A stretch of DNA of 64,000 nt, taken from NCBI GenBank assembly GCA_022570795.1, contig JAKUDP010000004.1, positions 1,426,001 through 1,490,000 on the forward strand. The letters are read 5' to 3'. How positions within the stretch are numbered: position 1 is the stretch's first letter; the number at the start of each line of letters is the position of its first letter. Made by a program: the position numbers and the translations under genes. Shown here piece after piece: positions 20,961 to 32,032 of this stretch. The notes below the pieces were generated by a model. It was given only the letters and a program-made list of their open reading frames with translations. It was not told where the DNA came from and did no database searches. The DNA comes from Sphaerulina vaccinii. Its lineage: Eukaryota > Ascomycota > Dothideomycetes > Mycosphaerellales > Mycosphaerellaceae.

Positions 20961-22323
20961 TCAACTCTGCGTCGAACTCGTACTAAAGCTCGAGAACGTG
21001 CCCATGCCATCCTCACCACCCTCCTGCATCTTTCCTCCTCCCTGAACCTTAAAATGCTCAAACCTACACTCCCCCTGAAAACTCCCTCCTCCACCATTCA
21101 GCTGCGTCTTATAACAATCCAAACACAACCCCCACAAACGATCCTTGTGCATAGCCCGAACCAAATTCAAACTCATCGCGAACTTATCCTCAACGTGCAC
21201 ACACCAGTAACATGCCTCACTCGCATCATAGTCAGGGACACGGAAGTTTGCGATTCCCTCGACAATTGTTCCGACTTGTCCGGATGTGAGAGGCGAGGAT
21301 GTAGGCCAGCGAGTCGCAGGCCAGAGATTCGCATCCCTGAGTGCAGAAAGAAATTCCGTAGCGCCGTCTTTGTCCACAGGACAGAAAGGCTCACTCTCTT
21401 CGTTAGTCTGGGAATCATCGCCAGGAGCACAATCATGATAATGTTTATTATCTTCTGCCAGCGCTTCCGCTAAAGGATCAATAAGAAGATCGAGATCAAC
21501 TCGCAAATCTTGCAGAGCTTGTTTCTGTCGAGTTTGAATCGCAGTTGCGAGATGTTGTTGTGCTGGAGTTGTGGCAATGTCGGCAATGGAGGTGATAATT
21601 GGTTGTGTAAGGACGAAATGTGCTGTGAAGCGTGCGAAGTAGAGTGCGTCGTTGAGAATACTGCTTGCTTCGATGAGTTTGAAGAGGGTTTCGGTATCGT
21701 TTGTTGGTGGGAAAGCTGAGAAAGGTGTGGGAGGAGTCATGCTTGTTGCTGGTGTTGGTGGAGCGTTTGGACCGGCGTGGCTGAAGAGTTTGGTAGCTTT
21801 GAGGGATTTGGTGTAGATGTAATCGAGCCATTGGGAGGCTGCGCGGCCTGCGGCGATCATGCATTCGTAGCGCGTGCACGTGGCGACGAAGCGGAAGAGG
21901 AGATCTGGTTGGATTCGTGATGGGAGTGCGTCGTTTCGGAGGTGGAGGATGTTGAGGAGGAGGAAGAGTGCGTCGCCGTCGTCGTTGGCGAGATGGACGA
22001 GTCGTGGCTCGTCTGTCGCTGGTGTTGGAGGTGCGCCGCCATCAGCGGTGGCGACAAGGCGGCGGAAGACTGAGCTTGTGAGGCTGAGGGCAGTTGATGA
22101 GACTCGAATGCCGACACTAGTTGCTATCAGTATGCGTCTCTTGGTCTGATTGGGAAGATGCTTACGGCTTTGCTACCCCTGCGATGCTCTGGACTACCAG
22201 AACCGTGTCACCTTCGGCGCATATGTCAACTATCATGCTCGGAGCTTGTGTGTTCGTGGTATCGATTGAGAGGTCCGGCATGCTTTTCTTTTGCCGCTTG
22301 GCAGCGCGCTCGCAGTCGGCCAT
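20961..22323 (-). CDS. BTB/POZ-type protein with C-terminal Cys cluster (copy 1)
   Basis: Two exons, 22166-22323 and 20961-22116, with a 49-bp intron (22117-22165), give 437 residues. The N-terminal BTB-like fold runs MIVDICAEGDTVLVV, then VGIRVSSTALSLTSSVFRRL, HLANDDGDALFLLLNILH and LLFRFVATCTRYEC. The middle is helical. Near residues 370-400 is YWCVHVEDKF...LWGLCLDCYK, a paired-Cys segment shared in outline with the two other BTB genes in the window (CLDCVK, CLDCIK). Fungal BTB proteins of this type are numerous and mostly uncharacterised; BTB domains usually dimerise or recruit Cul3, but that role is not shown here. It lies directly downstream of BTB copy 2 in the same orientation. Confidence 0.78.
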
Positions 22324-22813
22324 GTTCGTGATACAGTTTTTGCGTGATGAAGATGAGCGATAAATGGCGAGGCGAAGTGTAGTGTTTTGTATGAAGGCGA
22401 AATCGAGGTGGCGGGTAACATAGCAACGGTCGCGCTAGTGACGTTCATTATGCGGCTTCGCGAAACGTCTCGGCTTCGTCTCAGGCATTGTTCTTCACTT
22501 GTCAATAGACTTCGACTCAATAAGGTCCGCTTCCGAGAGAGCATATCATGGCATTGTGCCATTGAGGTCTGCGAAGCGTCAATATGCTCGCCATCTATTC
22601 CATGAAGTAACCTCTTAAGCGCTGCACCAGCGCATTGTTGCATTGTTCTCTGGGATGCCCCAGAAGCGAGTGCCCGTCTTCCGCGAGGACACTTCGCGCA
22701 CATTCTGCCTCCATCGGTCGAGCTCCTGTTTTCAAGGTATCTCTGGATCTCTCGAGCCTTTTGTCCTATGCCTCTGTCGAACTAGCCGACCCCAGTCGTT
22801 AGACCTTCGGAGC
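22324..22813. other. Intergenic between two tandem BTB genes
   Basis: 490 bp holding the promoter of copy 1 and the 3' flank of copy 2. No further gene is seen. Confidence 0.45.
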
Positions 22814-24296
22814 TCAATTCTCCATATCCTCGTCATCACTGGAAGGAGTCTCAACCAAAAAAGGAACACCGAACTCTCGACTCACCACATTGCAGTGGTT
22901 GTAGAGTATGTCCGACTTGCAGTTCTGCGAATTCAGACCTGCGATGATCTGCGAACCATGGGGCACCTTGCAAATGCCGTCATTCTTGCCCCCAGGCGAC
23001 TTGACGCAGTCCAGGCATAACATACCATCAGCCCCCTGCGCCATTTCGATCAGCTGCAGAAGAGCCGGATGGTATTCGTCTACGAATAACCCCTCAAGGT
23101 CCAGATCCATATCACAATAGCCCCAAGCACGGCGCTCCAATCCTGGCAGCTCCAACGTCTTCAACAAGTCAAGGAAGTCGCCGAATGCGCTTGGTCGTGG
23201 CCAGACGCGCGACTCAGCTAAATGTGTCAGATGCATGGCGACAATCTTCTGACTGTACTGACAAATAGGTCCCAAGTCTTCGTCTTCGAAGTAATGCTTG
23301 TCGTCGCTAAGGTGCTGCTGCGTGTCAGCAAGTGTTACATACGTATAGATCGAATCGTGAGTACCTGACACAATGCTTCGACCACAGCCGCCACACCACC
23401 ACCAATGATGTTGTCCAAGTATTCGTAGCGATGTTTGAGTGCGCCGAGGATGCCAAATTCATCGTGATTGTTTCCAGGTCCCGGGCGAAATGAGAAGCTC
23501 GAGTGCCTATGACGCTTAAGGACGAAATGGCTTGAAAACGCGCGGAATCGCTTGGAGTCTCCAAGAACGTATGAAGCAGCTAGGTGCTCGTATCTTGGCG
23601 GAGTAATGTCCCGTGAGAACCAAGCCTCAAAGAACAACCTAGTGTGCATGATGCAGTCATACTAGCGCCTGATTAGTATTTCCGCTCGCAGTTCGAACGA
23701 TCTCGTCAAGTGGGCTGGACAGCAGACGGCACAGGGGGTCACCAGTACGCAGAGAAGAGATTCGCGTGTCACTTACCTTGTCGGCTGTTCTGGCCAAGCT
23801 CAGAAAAGCGGAAGGTTTCGGTGTTGCCGCAAGGAAGTCATGTCCATGGTGGAGTATGTAGCACAAGTACTTCATTCCCTCTGCATCATCGTCCGGCAAG
23901 TGAAGTATGCCCGGAGATGTCTCGCTGATATTGGAAAGCGAGTGTCCCTCGAGCCTACAAGAGAAATACCCAGAAAATCAGCAGTTGTCTCTGAAGAGGA
24001 TGGATGAATTCTAGCGGTTTCCGTCCCTCAGCTTGTCGCCATAGCAGGCTCCAGCTCGGTGAGACATGGGCAAGAGTAAGTGCTTTGGGTGCTTACCAAT
24101 TCGGTCCGAGCATGGTGCGAATCACAGTCGAGTTCATCTTCAGAAGCAGAGAATGTACGCGCAACTCAAGGTCGTTGCGGTCGAGGTTGTTGCCAACGAA
24201 AAGGATGAGGTCACCATCGGCGGCGATATCGACTCGTTCGATGACCGGGTCATCCTTTGCAGTGGCGTCGGCGGTGGTATCCATGGTCGTGGCCAT
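22814..24296 (-). CDS. BTB/POZ-type protein (copy 2)
   Basis: Four exons: 24097-24296, 23777-23954, 23365-23661 and 22814-23317. All introns have GT...AG ends and lengths of 47-142 bp; phases sum to 392 residues. Exon 1 holds the BTB start: DPVIERVDIAADGDLILFVG, then LRVHSLLLKMNSTVIRTML. Exon 2 continues HLPDDDAEGMKYLCYILHHG. The C-terminal exon has GADGMLCLDCVKS, the same CLDC box seen in the other two BTB genes. It ends in an acidic tail (SSDDEDMEN). Function unknown. Tandem position, similar architecture and shared CLDC box argue for descent by duplication, although the copies are strongly diverged and the intron numbers differ. Confidence 0.75.
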
Positions 24297-24739
24297 TGTG
24301 TCTGGCTGTGTTGGCGAAGGTGTTGATGTTGTTCAAACTAGAGAGGAGAGCAAGTTATAAGTCAAAGGTGTGAAGGAACGAAGGTGAATGGATGCATTCG
24401 TGCGTATGCAAGTGAAGCGGCTGTGCTCCACCCTTCGCCATTCAGGACTTTGACTCTTTCTCAATTCACTCCTCTGTGAGCTTGTCTTCTAGGCTTCCTA
24501 GGTCCACGTCCGGTCAAGTCTGATTGCCCTGGATTCCTGCGCAACTCTGTGCCTTGAAACCAGACCTCAGCATCACGGCCGTTTTCGGGTCAACTCTCGA
24601 TCTTCCACACACCATCGCACGCTGAGCTGGTACTTTTCTCCTGCATAGTTCGCTTGACCAGGTAAGCATGTATGCCAAAGCTGTTGCCACTCTCCACATA
24701 CCAGTTTTCCTTCATCCTGGTAAGCAAACCTGAATCCGT
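24297..24739. other. Intergenic
   Basis: Promoter region of BTB copy 2 and 3' flank of the mini membrane protein. No gene signal is visible. Confidence 0.4.
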
Positions 24740-24940
24740 TCAAGGCACTGCCGGCTTGTTCTTAGCCTGGGCCAGTCTTTGCTCAACTGTCTGCAGTAGC
24801 CGCACATTCTCCTTCTTGAGAGCAGTAAAGTCGTCGTCAAGCTTGGTATGCCATGGATAGAGGACGAAGACCTGGAAGGCCAGTGCTGAGGATGCGATGA
24901 AGAAGTTGGTGATGCTAAAGCGTCTGGCAATGGCCGGCAT
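24740..24940 (-). CDS. 66-residue single-pass membrane protein
   Basis: The preferred start is ATG 24940 (MPAIARRFSITNFF), although an in-frame ATG at 24997 would add 19 residues. A basic N-terminus precedes one hydrophobic segment (about residues 10-28, FFIASSALAFQVFVLYPW). A charged helix with coiled-coil spacing follows (DDDFTALKKENVRLLQTVEQ). This layout is common in small mitochondrial inner-membrane or assembly proteins, but no family was identified. Composition and the clean topological pattern argue that it is real despite its size. Confidence 0.55.
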   Translation of the reverse strand: MPAIARRFSITNFFIASSALAFQVFVLYPWHTKLDDDFTALKKENVRLLQTVEQRLAQAKNKPAVP

Positions 24941-25562
24941 TGTGGCGGATCGTGGTACTAATGGTCGCGATTTGGTCGTAGGTCCTGGCGCAGTCAACCG
25001 TGTGTGCAGTAAAGCTTGCGTGGTAGTATCTGATGCTGCTGGCGTATTGACGGGCGTAGGATATCTAGGAATGTCTGCTGAAGAGTTTGGGAGTCAAGTA
25101 CTGTTCGCTGAGCATAAATGGCAATCGCCTTGTTGCACCTTCTTGCTTCTCATATATACTGCGCCTTCGAGATCAAGGTCGGAGATATACCGAGCAAGGG
25201 CGACTTCGGCATTGCATATGGTCAGGCACGAGCGTGTTTGACTGAAGATATGTCTCGAACAGCGGCGCTGATACTGGTAGTAGTGATGATCGAGGGACGC
25301 GCGCAGGGCAGAATGCTGGTGCGACGTCTGCTCGCGTTGAAAGTTCATCCGAGGACTCGGCGAGAAGTGCGAGTATTGGCATATCGCTCATTGACCGAGG
25401 CGCAACATCTCAATTGAGCATTATCGGATCAAGGCTCGAAGAAAGTGGTCGTGGCCGTCCTTGCGTAGTCTCTACTCCGAGCTGCGTGGATCGCATCCAG
25501 AAGTAGAGACATATTAGGTGTTGAATCATTCCTAATCATTCTCCGTTACCACGCGGAAAGTC
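24941..25562. other. Intergenic
   Basis: Overlapping frames occur on both strands (25094-25417), but none shows family features or splice signals. It probably contains the promoter of the mini membrane protein. Confidence 0.4.
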
Positions 25563-26396
25563 CTAGGCGACTCGACTCTGCTTCGAGCAGATTAGACAGT
25601 GCTCACAGCCGGAGAAGCGGCAACGACCATTTTCCTCGACCCTTGTTCTGCATAGAAGCCCAATCCTCCTAAACGATTCTTCGTCCTCAGTCCATACATG
25701 CTTTTCGCCTCTTTCTAGCAATGACCTGATCTGAAGGAAGGTTAAGTCTCCATCCATGCAATGTCTGGCATACAGGTTGGCCAGCCACCGCATCTGATCC
25801 GTCAAGTTGGGTTTTCCAGGTTCAGACACATTTCTGCCAGCTCTTATCATCTCGTCTGGAGGCATGCTCTCCAAAATGGAGACGATTGTGTCTTGTAGGA
25901 TCGAGTCCCTCCAGAACTGCTTTCTGACCTCTGAGCCCAGTATATCTCCGGTCAGGACAACAGTCTTGCCAATCTTCCACAGAGTCTCGATTGCATTCAA
26001 TTTGGTACCATATGAGCTTGTGAAATTTGCTTTGTCGCCAATGGCTTTGATGACACCCCGTACTTCGGAAGCTACATCGCTAGCCGCGTGGTACTCTGCA
26101 TTGCCGCTCATCCTGCCTTGAGGATTCAGGCTGTGCCAGGCACTCTCACTATACATGTCGAAGTCGATGATCTTAGCACGATCGTGGTTCACAATGGTGA
26201 TCCAGTAGTCGGTCAGCTTAGATCTGGCAAGATTGGAGGTATCCTGCTGTACAATGCTGAGCGCTAGTTCTTGAAGCTGAGTATGGCTGAGTGAAGACAA
26301 CATGGCTAAGTCGTCTGGAACAGTATCACCCTGGGGAACAGGCAGAGAAGGCAAGAATTCTTTGACTGATTGCGTTGTCGAGCTGCTCTCAGTCAT
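25563..26396 (-). CDS. Uncharacterised fungal protein with C-terminal Cys cluster
   Basis: The first in-frame ATG is 26396, giving 277 residues. The frame continues upstream to 26573 without an ATG, through a basic NLS-like segment (PPEAKRQRIEI), so an upstream exon is possible. The core is helical (LSSLSHTQLQELALSIVQQD, then AIETLWKIGKTVVLTG and WRDSILQDTIVSILESMP). The C-terminus is Cys-rich: LCRTRVEENGRCRFSGCEHCLIC, five cysteines plus His, which could bind a metal. I do not recognise the family. It might be a nuclear adaptor given the basic leader; that is inference only. Confidence 0.6.
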   Translation of the reverse strand: MTESSSTTQSVKEFLPSLPVPQGDTVPDDLAMLSSLSHTQLQELALSIVQQDTSNLARSKLTDYWITIVNHDRAKIIDFDMYSESAWHSLNPQGRMSGNAEYHAASDVASEVRGVIKAIGDKANFTSSYGTKLNAIETLWKIGKTVVLTGDILGSEVRKQFWRDSILQDTIVSILESMPPDEMIRAGRNVSEPGKPNLTDQMRWLANLYARHCMDGDLTFLQIRSLLERGEKHVWTEDEESFRRIGLLCRTRVEENGRCRFSGCEHCLICSKQSRVA

Positions 26397-26658
26397 CTTG
26401 GTCGGGTTTGATCTTGCGACTTCTTCGCCTCCGTCGATCTCGATCCGTTGGCGCTTTGCCTCGGGTGGCAGAATGATTCGTTCTGGTGATGCGATCCTGA
26501 TGTTGTGGCATTTGAAGGTCAAGTGACAGAGGACCGAGTCTTGAGCATGGATGGTGTAGATCACAACAATCAAATCCCCGTAACGAGGCGCGTCGTCGAC
26601 GCGTCAGGTTACACCAGGGAAATGAAGATATGATCGACCTTGCTTGTCTGTCGTAGCA

Positions 26659-27921
26659 TTACTCTTCATAAGGGAATGTCATATACACCTTGATCTCCTC
26701 CCACTTTTCAAACCTCTCAAAGTACTCCGGAACCTGCTCAATCGACACATCGGCAGGTGCGAGAAGCGCCGAAGGGTGTGCAACACCGGTTCTGATGAGC
26801 TCCACCAACTTCCCAGCATCCTTGAACGGGTCCAATGATCCTCCCTGATACGAGACATCCATTGAGAAGAACTGAGTGTACGGAAAGGTGATGTTCACGT
26901 TGACTTCATCAGCTCTAGGGTTCAGCTCACCAGCTGGGACGTGGATGTACAGCCCAACAACACCGATGCCACCGCGGTAGTGTGCGACTTGCACCATCTC
27001 ATTCCAGATAATGCTTGCATCGAGATTGAGGTTAGAATCCAAAGCTTCTGCGCCCACGGCTTCAATCATACGCATAACGACCTCGGGTTCGTAAGTCCTC
27101 AACGTCTCCACAACATCCTCCTCGACGAAATTGATCGTGGTCCAGCCCATAGACTCTGCTCGCTCGAGACCATCTGAACGTGATCGATGACATAGATCTT
27201 TGATGCGCCGCGGAGTTGAGCAGAGTAGGCAGCCAGAAGACCTACAGGACCAGCTCCCCAAACTGCCGCTGTGTCACCGGGTTCAAAGTTGGACCAGGTT
27301 ACGGCCTGCCAGGCAGTTGGCCAGACATCCCCAACCAGCAAATAATCCTGCTCGAGAGTGGAATTTGTAGTGTTGCGTGTCAGAGGAACGGGAATCAGAT
27401 TCAGGTCGGCTGTCGGAACCACTGCGTACTCGGCTGAGATAAGAATCATATGTTAGTCATTGCCGAGAACTGAGTACTTGGATTGGAGTAAATACCTTGC
27501 AAACCGTTAAAGAACTCATCCGCACTTGGCGCCATTTCGATATGTCCATGGTCTGCGGCCGCTGGTATCACAACGTAGTCGCCAACTTTATGGCTTGTCA
27601 CTGCTGAGCCAAGTTCTTCAATATACCCAATGGCTTCGTGTCCAATGCCGCCAGATCCTGGAAGGAACCCACGATAGGGGTGTAAGTCTGAGCCGCAAAT
27701 GGCAGCCTTTGTGATTCTGATCAGGGCGTCATTCGGACCTTGGATGGTTGGACGGGGTACAGTCTCGATAGTGCTGTTGAATGGAATTCCATTGTATTCG
27801 ACAAGCTGCATGGTCAGGTTGCCATTGATGTATCTGGTCTGTGATGCCCGAGCCGCCGAGTTGGGCAAGTGACAAACTTGCTAGGGATAGGGCAGCGCCG
27901 TAGAGGCGAGCGGAGAACTGC
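26659..27921 (-). pseudogene. Zn-type alcohol dehydrogenase (MDR family), two apparent frameshifts
   Basis: A GroES-like N-terminal half starts near 27811 (MQLVEYNGIPFN, AICGSDLHPYRGF, GIGHEAIGYIEELG). A 62-bp intron (27434-27495) follows, then the Rossmann half (WGAGPVGLLAAYSA). Near 27175 the frame jumps: after KIYVIDHV the matching text (GLERAESMGWTTINF) continues in another frame, consistent with a 1-nt loss or 2-nt gain. ATG 27921 opens a good signal peptide (MQFSARLYGAALSLASLSLA) in a different frame, one extra base in a CCC run away from the enzyme frame. The enzyme has sequons (NST, NTT). It keeps the first Cys and the GHE ligands but lacks the four-Cys structural zinc loop. Sequencing error at both sites is the alternative to a pseudogene. 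Confidence 0.72.
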
Positions 27922-28112
27922 ATTGTTGCTTTCGTGGTGGCAAGGAGTTTGACTCGTGGGAGGAAACAGGAACAGTACCTACTCTGCACCTTTTAACGCT
28001 TTCTAGGTCGAAGTCGGAGTCGGAAGTCGTACTTCTGCTCGTATTTCGCTCCGAGTAGCATGGCTTCAAGATTATTGACATCACTTCCAAGATAGACTGC
28101 CAGAGTGAAGAA

Positions 28113-28575
28113 CTAGACACAAGCCTTCAAGGTTGTTGGGCTGAAATTCTTACACTTGCTGCTTGGCGATGGCGTCAAGAACATTGTAAAGATTTCGAGA
28201 AGTTGGAGGAGATAGACGGTTCCAATACTGGCAGCGAGTCCACCAGAACCCATGCGCGAAAACGACACGTCAAGGAGTGCCGTTGCTAAGGACTTGCAAA
28301 CCGAAAGAAGCTTGCTGCTGTTTTCGGACATAAGCGACAGTCGAGATGAAGTATCTGCCAAGCAGTAACGAGGCTAAATGGCAGACTGTACCAAACTCCG
28401 TATGGCCGACTGCGCAGCTTGCCTTTGCCATTCCGCTTGAGAGACTGACGCCTTCAGGAACAGACGAAGAAGCTAAGTACGTCTCCGCTGAGCGCGTCGA
28501 GCTGCTCATACTCGCGCTTTCGATCTCAATGGCCCCGATCGTCTCGGCTTGTTGACGTTTGGCTGGGTGTGGCAT
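28113..28575 (-). CDS. Possible small hypothetical gene
   Basis: Two overlapping minus-strand frames, 28270-28575 and 28113-28361, could be exons of one gene. The first begins with ATG (MPHPAKRQQAETIG); the second contains a hydrophobic helix (TVYLLQLLEIFTMFL). I could not place a convincing intron joining them, and no family is recognised. Treat as weak. Confidence 0.22.
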
Positions 28576-29946
28576 GCTGGGCGAACAATGTTGAGTGTCC
28601 TAAAACGATTGTTGATGATGTTGCAAGTTCATCAGCAGAGCATGACATGGAGGGTGTATGTCATAACAAGCACACCCTCGGTGGCGAGGAGCGTCTCGAA
28701 CGCGTCAGGCTAGCAGGCCAGGCCAGGGCAGTGGGCAGACAGAGGTCGATATGGCAATTCTCACAAATGGTTGTGCGTATGTCGTCGTGAGTGCGTCCTC
28801 AGGAAATGCGAAGCGATGCATAGACGCACAGCGAAAATCAAGCTTGACATCCTCGCATCTGTCCTGCTACGTCCATATGATCACGGCAGCATATCTGTAG
28901 TGCTCTGCTGTGCTCGTGGAGTCCACGACTGCCTGTCGAGCCAGTAGTACGACTTCCTTCGCATCGTACTCGTGCCTACGCCAACCCCTGTACACCGCAC
29001 TCGCGTGGCTACGCCATTGTACGAGGCCTTCGATACCCTAGCTCTTCCACTGTCTCAGTCCCCTCTCCATTGTGTTTCGGTCTTGCGGCCCCGAGCTCTC
29101 ATTCCCAGCGACCGCATATCATGCTCGAGAATGCTATGTCCAGAAACATCGAGTTTCGAGGCAGATCTGGTAGCTCTTGAGCTCCGGCAATTCGGAAGCC
29201 TTCATCCTTGAGCAATCTCGGATCTGCACAGCATGCTTCAGGCTCTTCCTTGCTGTTCCTGACAGTTCGTGAACACCACGGTGCGGCAAAGTCTTTTCAC
29301 GACGTCACCAAGACGCCAGGTTCCATCGAAGCACAGCATAAGCACGGCGTGGCAGCGTGGGCATCACGGACATGTCCTCGGTCATGTTGATGAGAAGAAC
29401 ATGCCTGGTGATCAACGACTCAACTTCTCCTCCACCACCCCTCGCACCGGAGCTCCACAACGATCAGCGGTCCTCCCGAGCCGCTTGCGAGATTAGAACA
29501 ATTGGAACGTCACTCATTTGCTGTTTCTTGACGCGCTCCTGGTCATGTTGCTTTTCACCTCCATCTCACGCGCCTCTTTTGCGTCCACTCACATCGCGAT
29601 GAGGACAAGAACCATGCCAGATATTGCAAGTAGGTCATGAGGATCGTCTGCACTATGCAGTGTCGCGCATGAACTGCTAGTTTCTGCTGCTGTGCTCCAA
29701 TAGCAATCGCGGCTCGATACTTCATCGACTCGGACAACCTCTGATGTCGCAGATTCCTAAGGCAGGCGAGAATGGCACGCGATGCACCTGGCGATATTAC
29801 TTTCGCAGATGGAGGTGTGTGCTGAGAAGGTGTGTATTTCACTTCATCACTTCTTGTTCTCTTTTCCACATTGTCTGCCAATATCACTTCTTGTACATTG
29901 CCTGCCTAGCATTCAAGGCACTACCTTGTGCCGTTCTTCGCACATC
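28576..29946. other. Intergenic, 1.4 kb
   Basis: A long gap before the GH47 gene. Short frames on both strands have no recognisable features. A pyrimidine-rich tract just upstream of 29947 probably belongs to the GH47 promoter. Confidence 0.45.
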
Positions 29947-31621
29947 ATGCACTACTCATCATCCATATTGGCGCTCAGTGCCGTATCAGTCGTTACTGCC
30001 ATTCCACAACATGGCTACCCACCACAGTATGGATATCCGCCGCAAACAGGACCAGAGTCGAGTGCAGAAGCCAAGGAGCGAGCAAATGCTGTGAAGGAAG
30101 CTTTTGAAATTAGCTGGGCTGGATACTATGAGTGGGTGGACCGCCGGTGTGAACGAACGTATAGCTAACATGGTATAGATATGCATTTCCCAATGACGAA
30201 CTCCTGCCTGTCACGAACGGCTTCGGTAACTCGAGAAATGGCTGGGGAGCGTCAGCAGCAGATGCTCTGTCTACTGCTTTGGTAATGGGGGAGAAGACAA
30301 TCGTGAACCAAATCCTCGACCACGTACCTACGATTGACTGGAGTGTCAGCTATGAGGACGAGGTAGTATCGTTGTTTGAGACCACCATTCGCTACCTTGG
30401 TGGTATACTCTCGGGCTACGACCTGCTCAGTGGACCTCTGAGTGATCTAGCAGACGATAAGAGCAAGGTTGCAAGCCTACTAGATCAAGCGCAGAATCTC
30501 GCCAACAATCTGAGTTTCGCGTTCGATACTTCTACCGGCATTCCATACAATAACATCTACGTCGGAAACCGAAGCAATGATGGTTCGGACACCAATGGTC
30601 TAGCAACGATAGGAACATTGATTCTGGAGTGGCAACGACTATCAGACCTTACTGGCGATTCCTCGTATGGAGAGCTTGCTGCTCGAGCAGAGAGTTACGC
30701 TCTCAATCCTCACCCTGCTTCCTCTGAGCCATTCCCAGGACTCGTAGGGTCTACACTCAGCATCAGCAACGGCTCCTTCACTGATGCCTCCGGAGCCTGG
30801 ACAGGTGGCACCGACAGTTTCTACGAATACCTCATCAAGATGTATGTCTACGACTCATCCAGATTCGCCACCTACAAAGATCGCTGGGTCCTGGCTGCAG
30901 ACAGCAGTATAGAGTACCTTGCTTCGCACCCCACCTCGCGTCCTGATTTGACCTTCCTCGCCGACTACAATGGCCGCCGCCTCGTCAACTCGAGTCAGCA
31001 CCTTGCGTGTTTCGATGGTGGCAACTTCATATTGGGAGGCATTGTGCTCGGTGAGCAGAAGTACATTGACTTCGGCTTGCAGCTGGTTGAAGCTTGCGAG
31101 GACACATATGCACAGACCCTCACAAAGATCGGTCCAGAATCGTTCTCTTGGAACACGACGACCCTGCCAGCGAACCAGACCGAGTTCTACGAAAGAGCCG
31201 GCTTCTGGATTCAAAGCAGCGTCTATGTCCTCCGACCTGAGGTCATCGAGAGCTTCTACTACGCATACCGAGCCACTGGCGACCGCAAGTATCAGGACTA
31301 TGCTTGGAATGCTTTCGTGGCGATCAATGGAACCTGCCGCGTTGGATCTGGCTACTCCAGTATTCTAGACGTCAACGCACCCAACGGTGGTGGCTTTGAC
31401 AACTTCCAGGAGTCTTTCTGGTTCGCAGAGGTGCTGAAGTACAGTTACTTGATTCATGCGCCTGAGGCAGAATATCAGGTCAGCAAAGACGGGGAGAACC
31501 TGTTTGTCTTCAATACCGAGGCGCATCCTATGAAGGTGAGTCAGATCAAATATTGACTTGATGTCTACGAAAGTGAGACGCTAACAATGCCCCTGTGTAG
31601 GTCGCTGGGACGCCAATATGA
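29947..31621 (+). CDS. Secreted class I alpha-1,2-mannosidase (GH47)
   Basis: Three exons: 29947-30131, 30179-31535 and 31601-31621, with 47- and 65-bp introns; 520 residues. A signal peptide (HYSSSILALSAVSVVTA) precedes a Pro/Tyr/Gln-rich linker. GH47 landmarks follow: WAGYYEYAFPNDELLPV spanning intron 1, ETTIRYLGGILSGYDLL, EWQRLSDLTGD, HLACFDGGNFILGG, RPEVIESFYYAYRATGD, ESFWFAEVLKYSYL and VFNTEAHPMKV, whose invariant Thr-Glu binds calcium. The 21-nt last exon adds VAGTPI. Family role: trims alpha-1,2-linked mannose from N-glycans, either in the secretory pathway or extracellularly. The cleavable signal and absence of a membrane anchor suggest the secreted type. Confidence 0.93.
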
Positions 31622-32032
31622 TTTGCCTGCGCTTTGGAGAACAGGACAGAACAGAGCTAATCCATACCTAAGAACGACTTTTCAAGTGAACTTCCAGCAA
31701 GCTCATGTTCAATGCACGTTCCCGCAATCTTGGTGGCCCTGCTCGCGGCAAGCGGCCAAACGTCGAAAAGTTGTGATCATCTATATCAACGCGAGAAGAC
31801 CAGGCTATTGCGTTTCTGGACAAAGCGCCCTGCTTTTGAGCCCAGTCTTCAGAGAGCCTTTCCGACCTTCGAACCCATGCCACGAGCCGAGTGATGTTCT
31901 GATGCCGCTGCAGCTGACTCTGTCTTAGGAATAGTTGCGATCCTGGTGGCTTGCTTGTGCATGAGTGCTTAACGCTAGCCGCAGCCATGGCCTGACCTGC
32001 TTGGAGGCCGTGATCGACCTCATGTCTCGAAC
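31622..32032. other. Intergenic
   Basis: 411 bp between the GH47 stop and the HET start. No gene or clear promoter element is seen. Confidence 0.4.
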
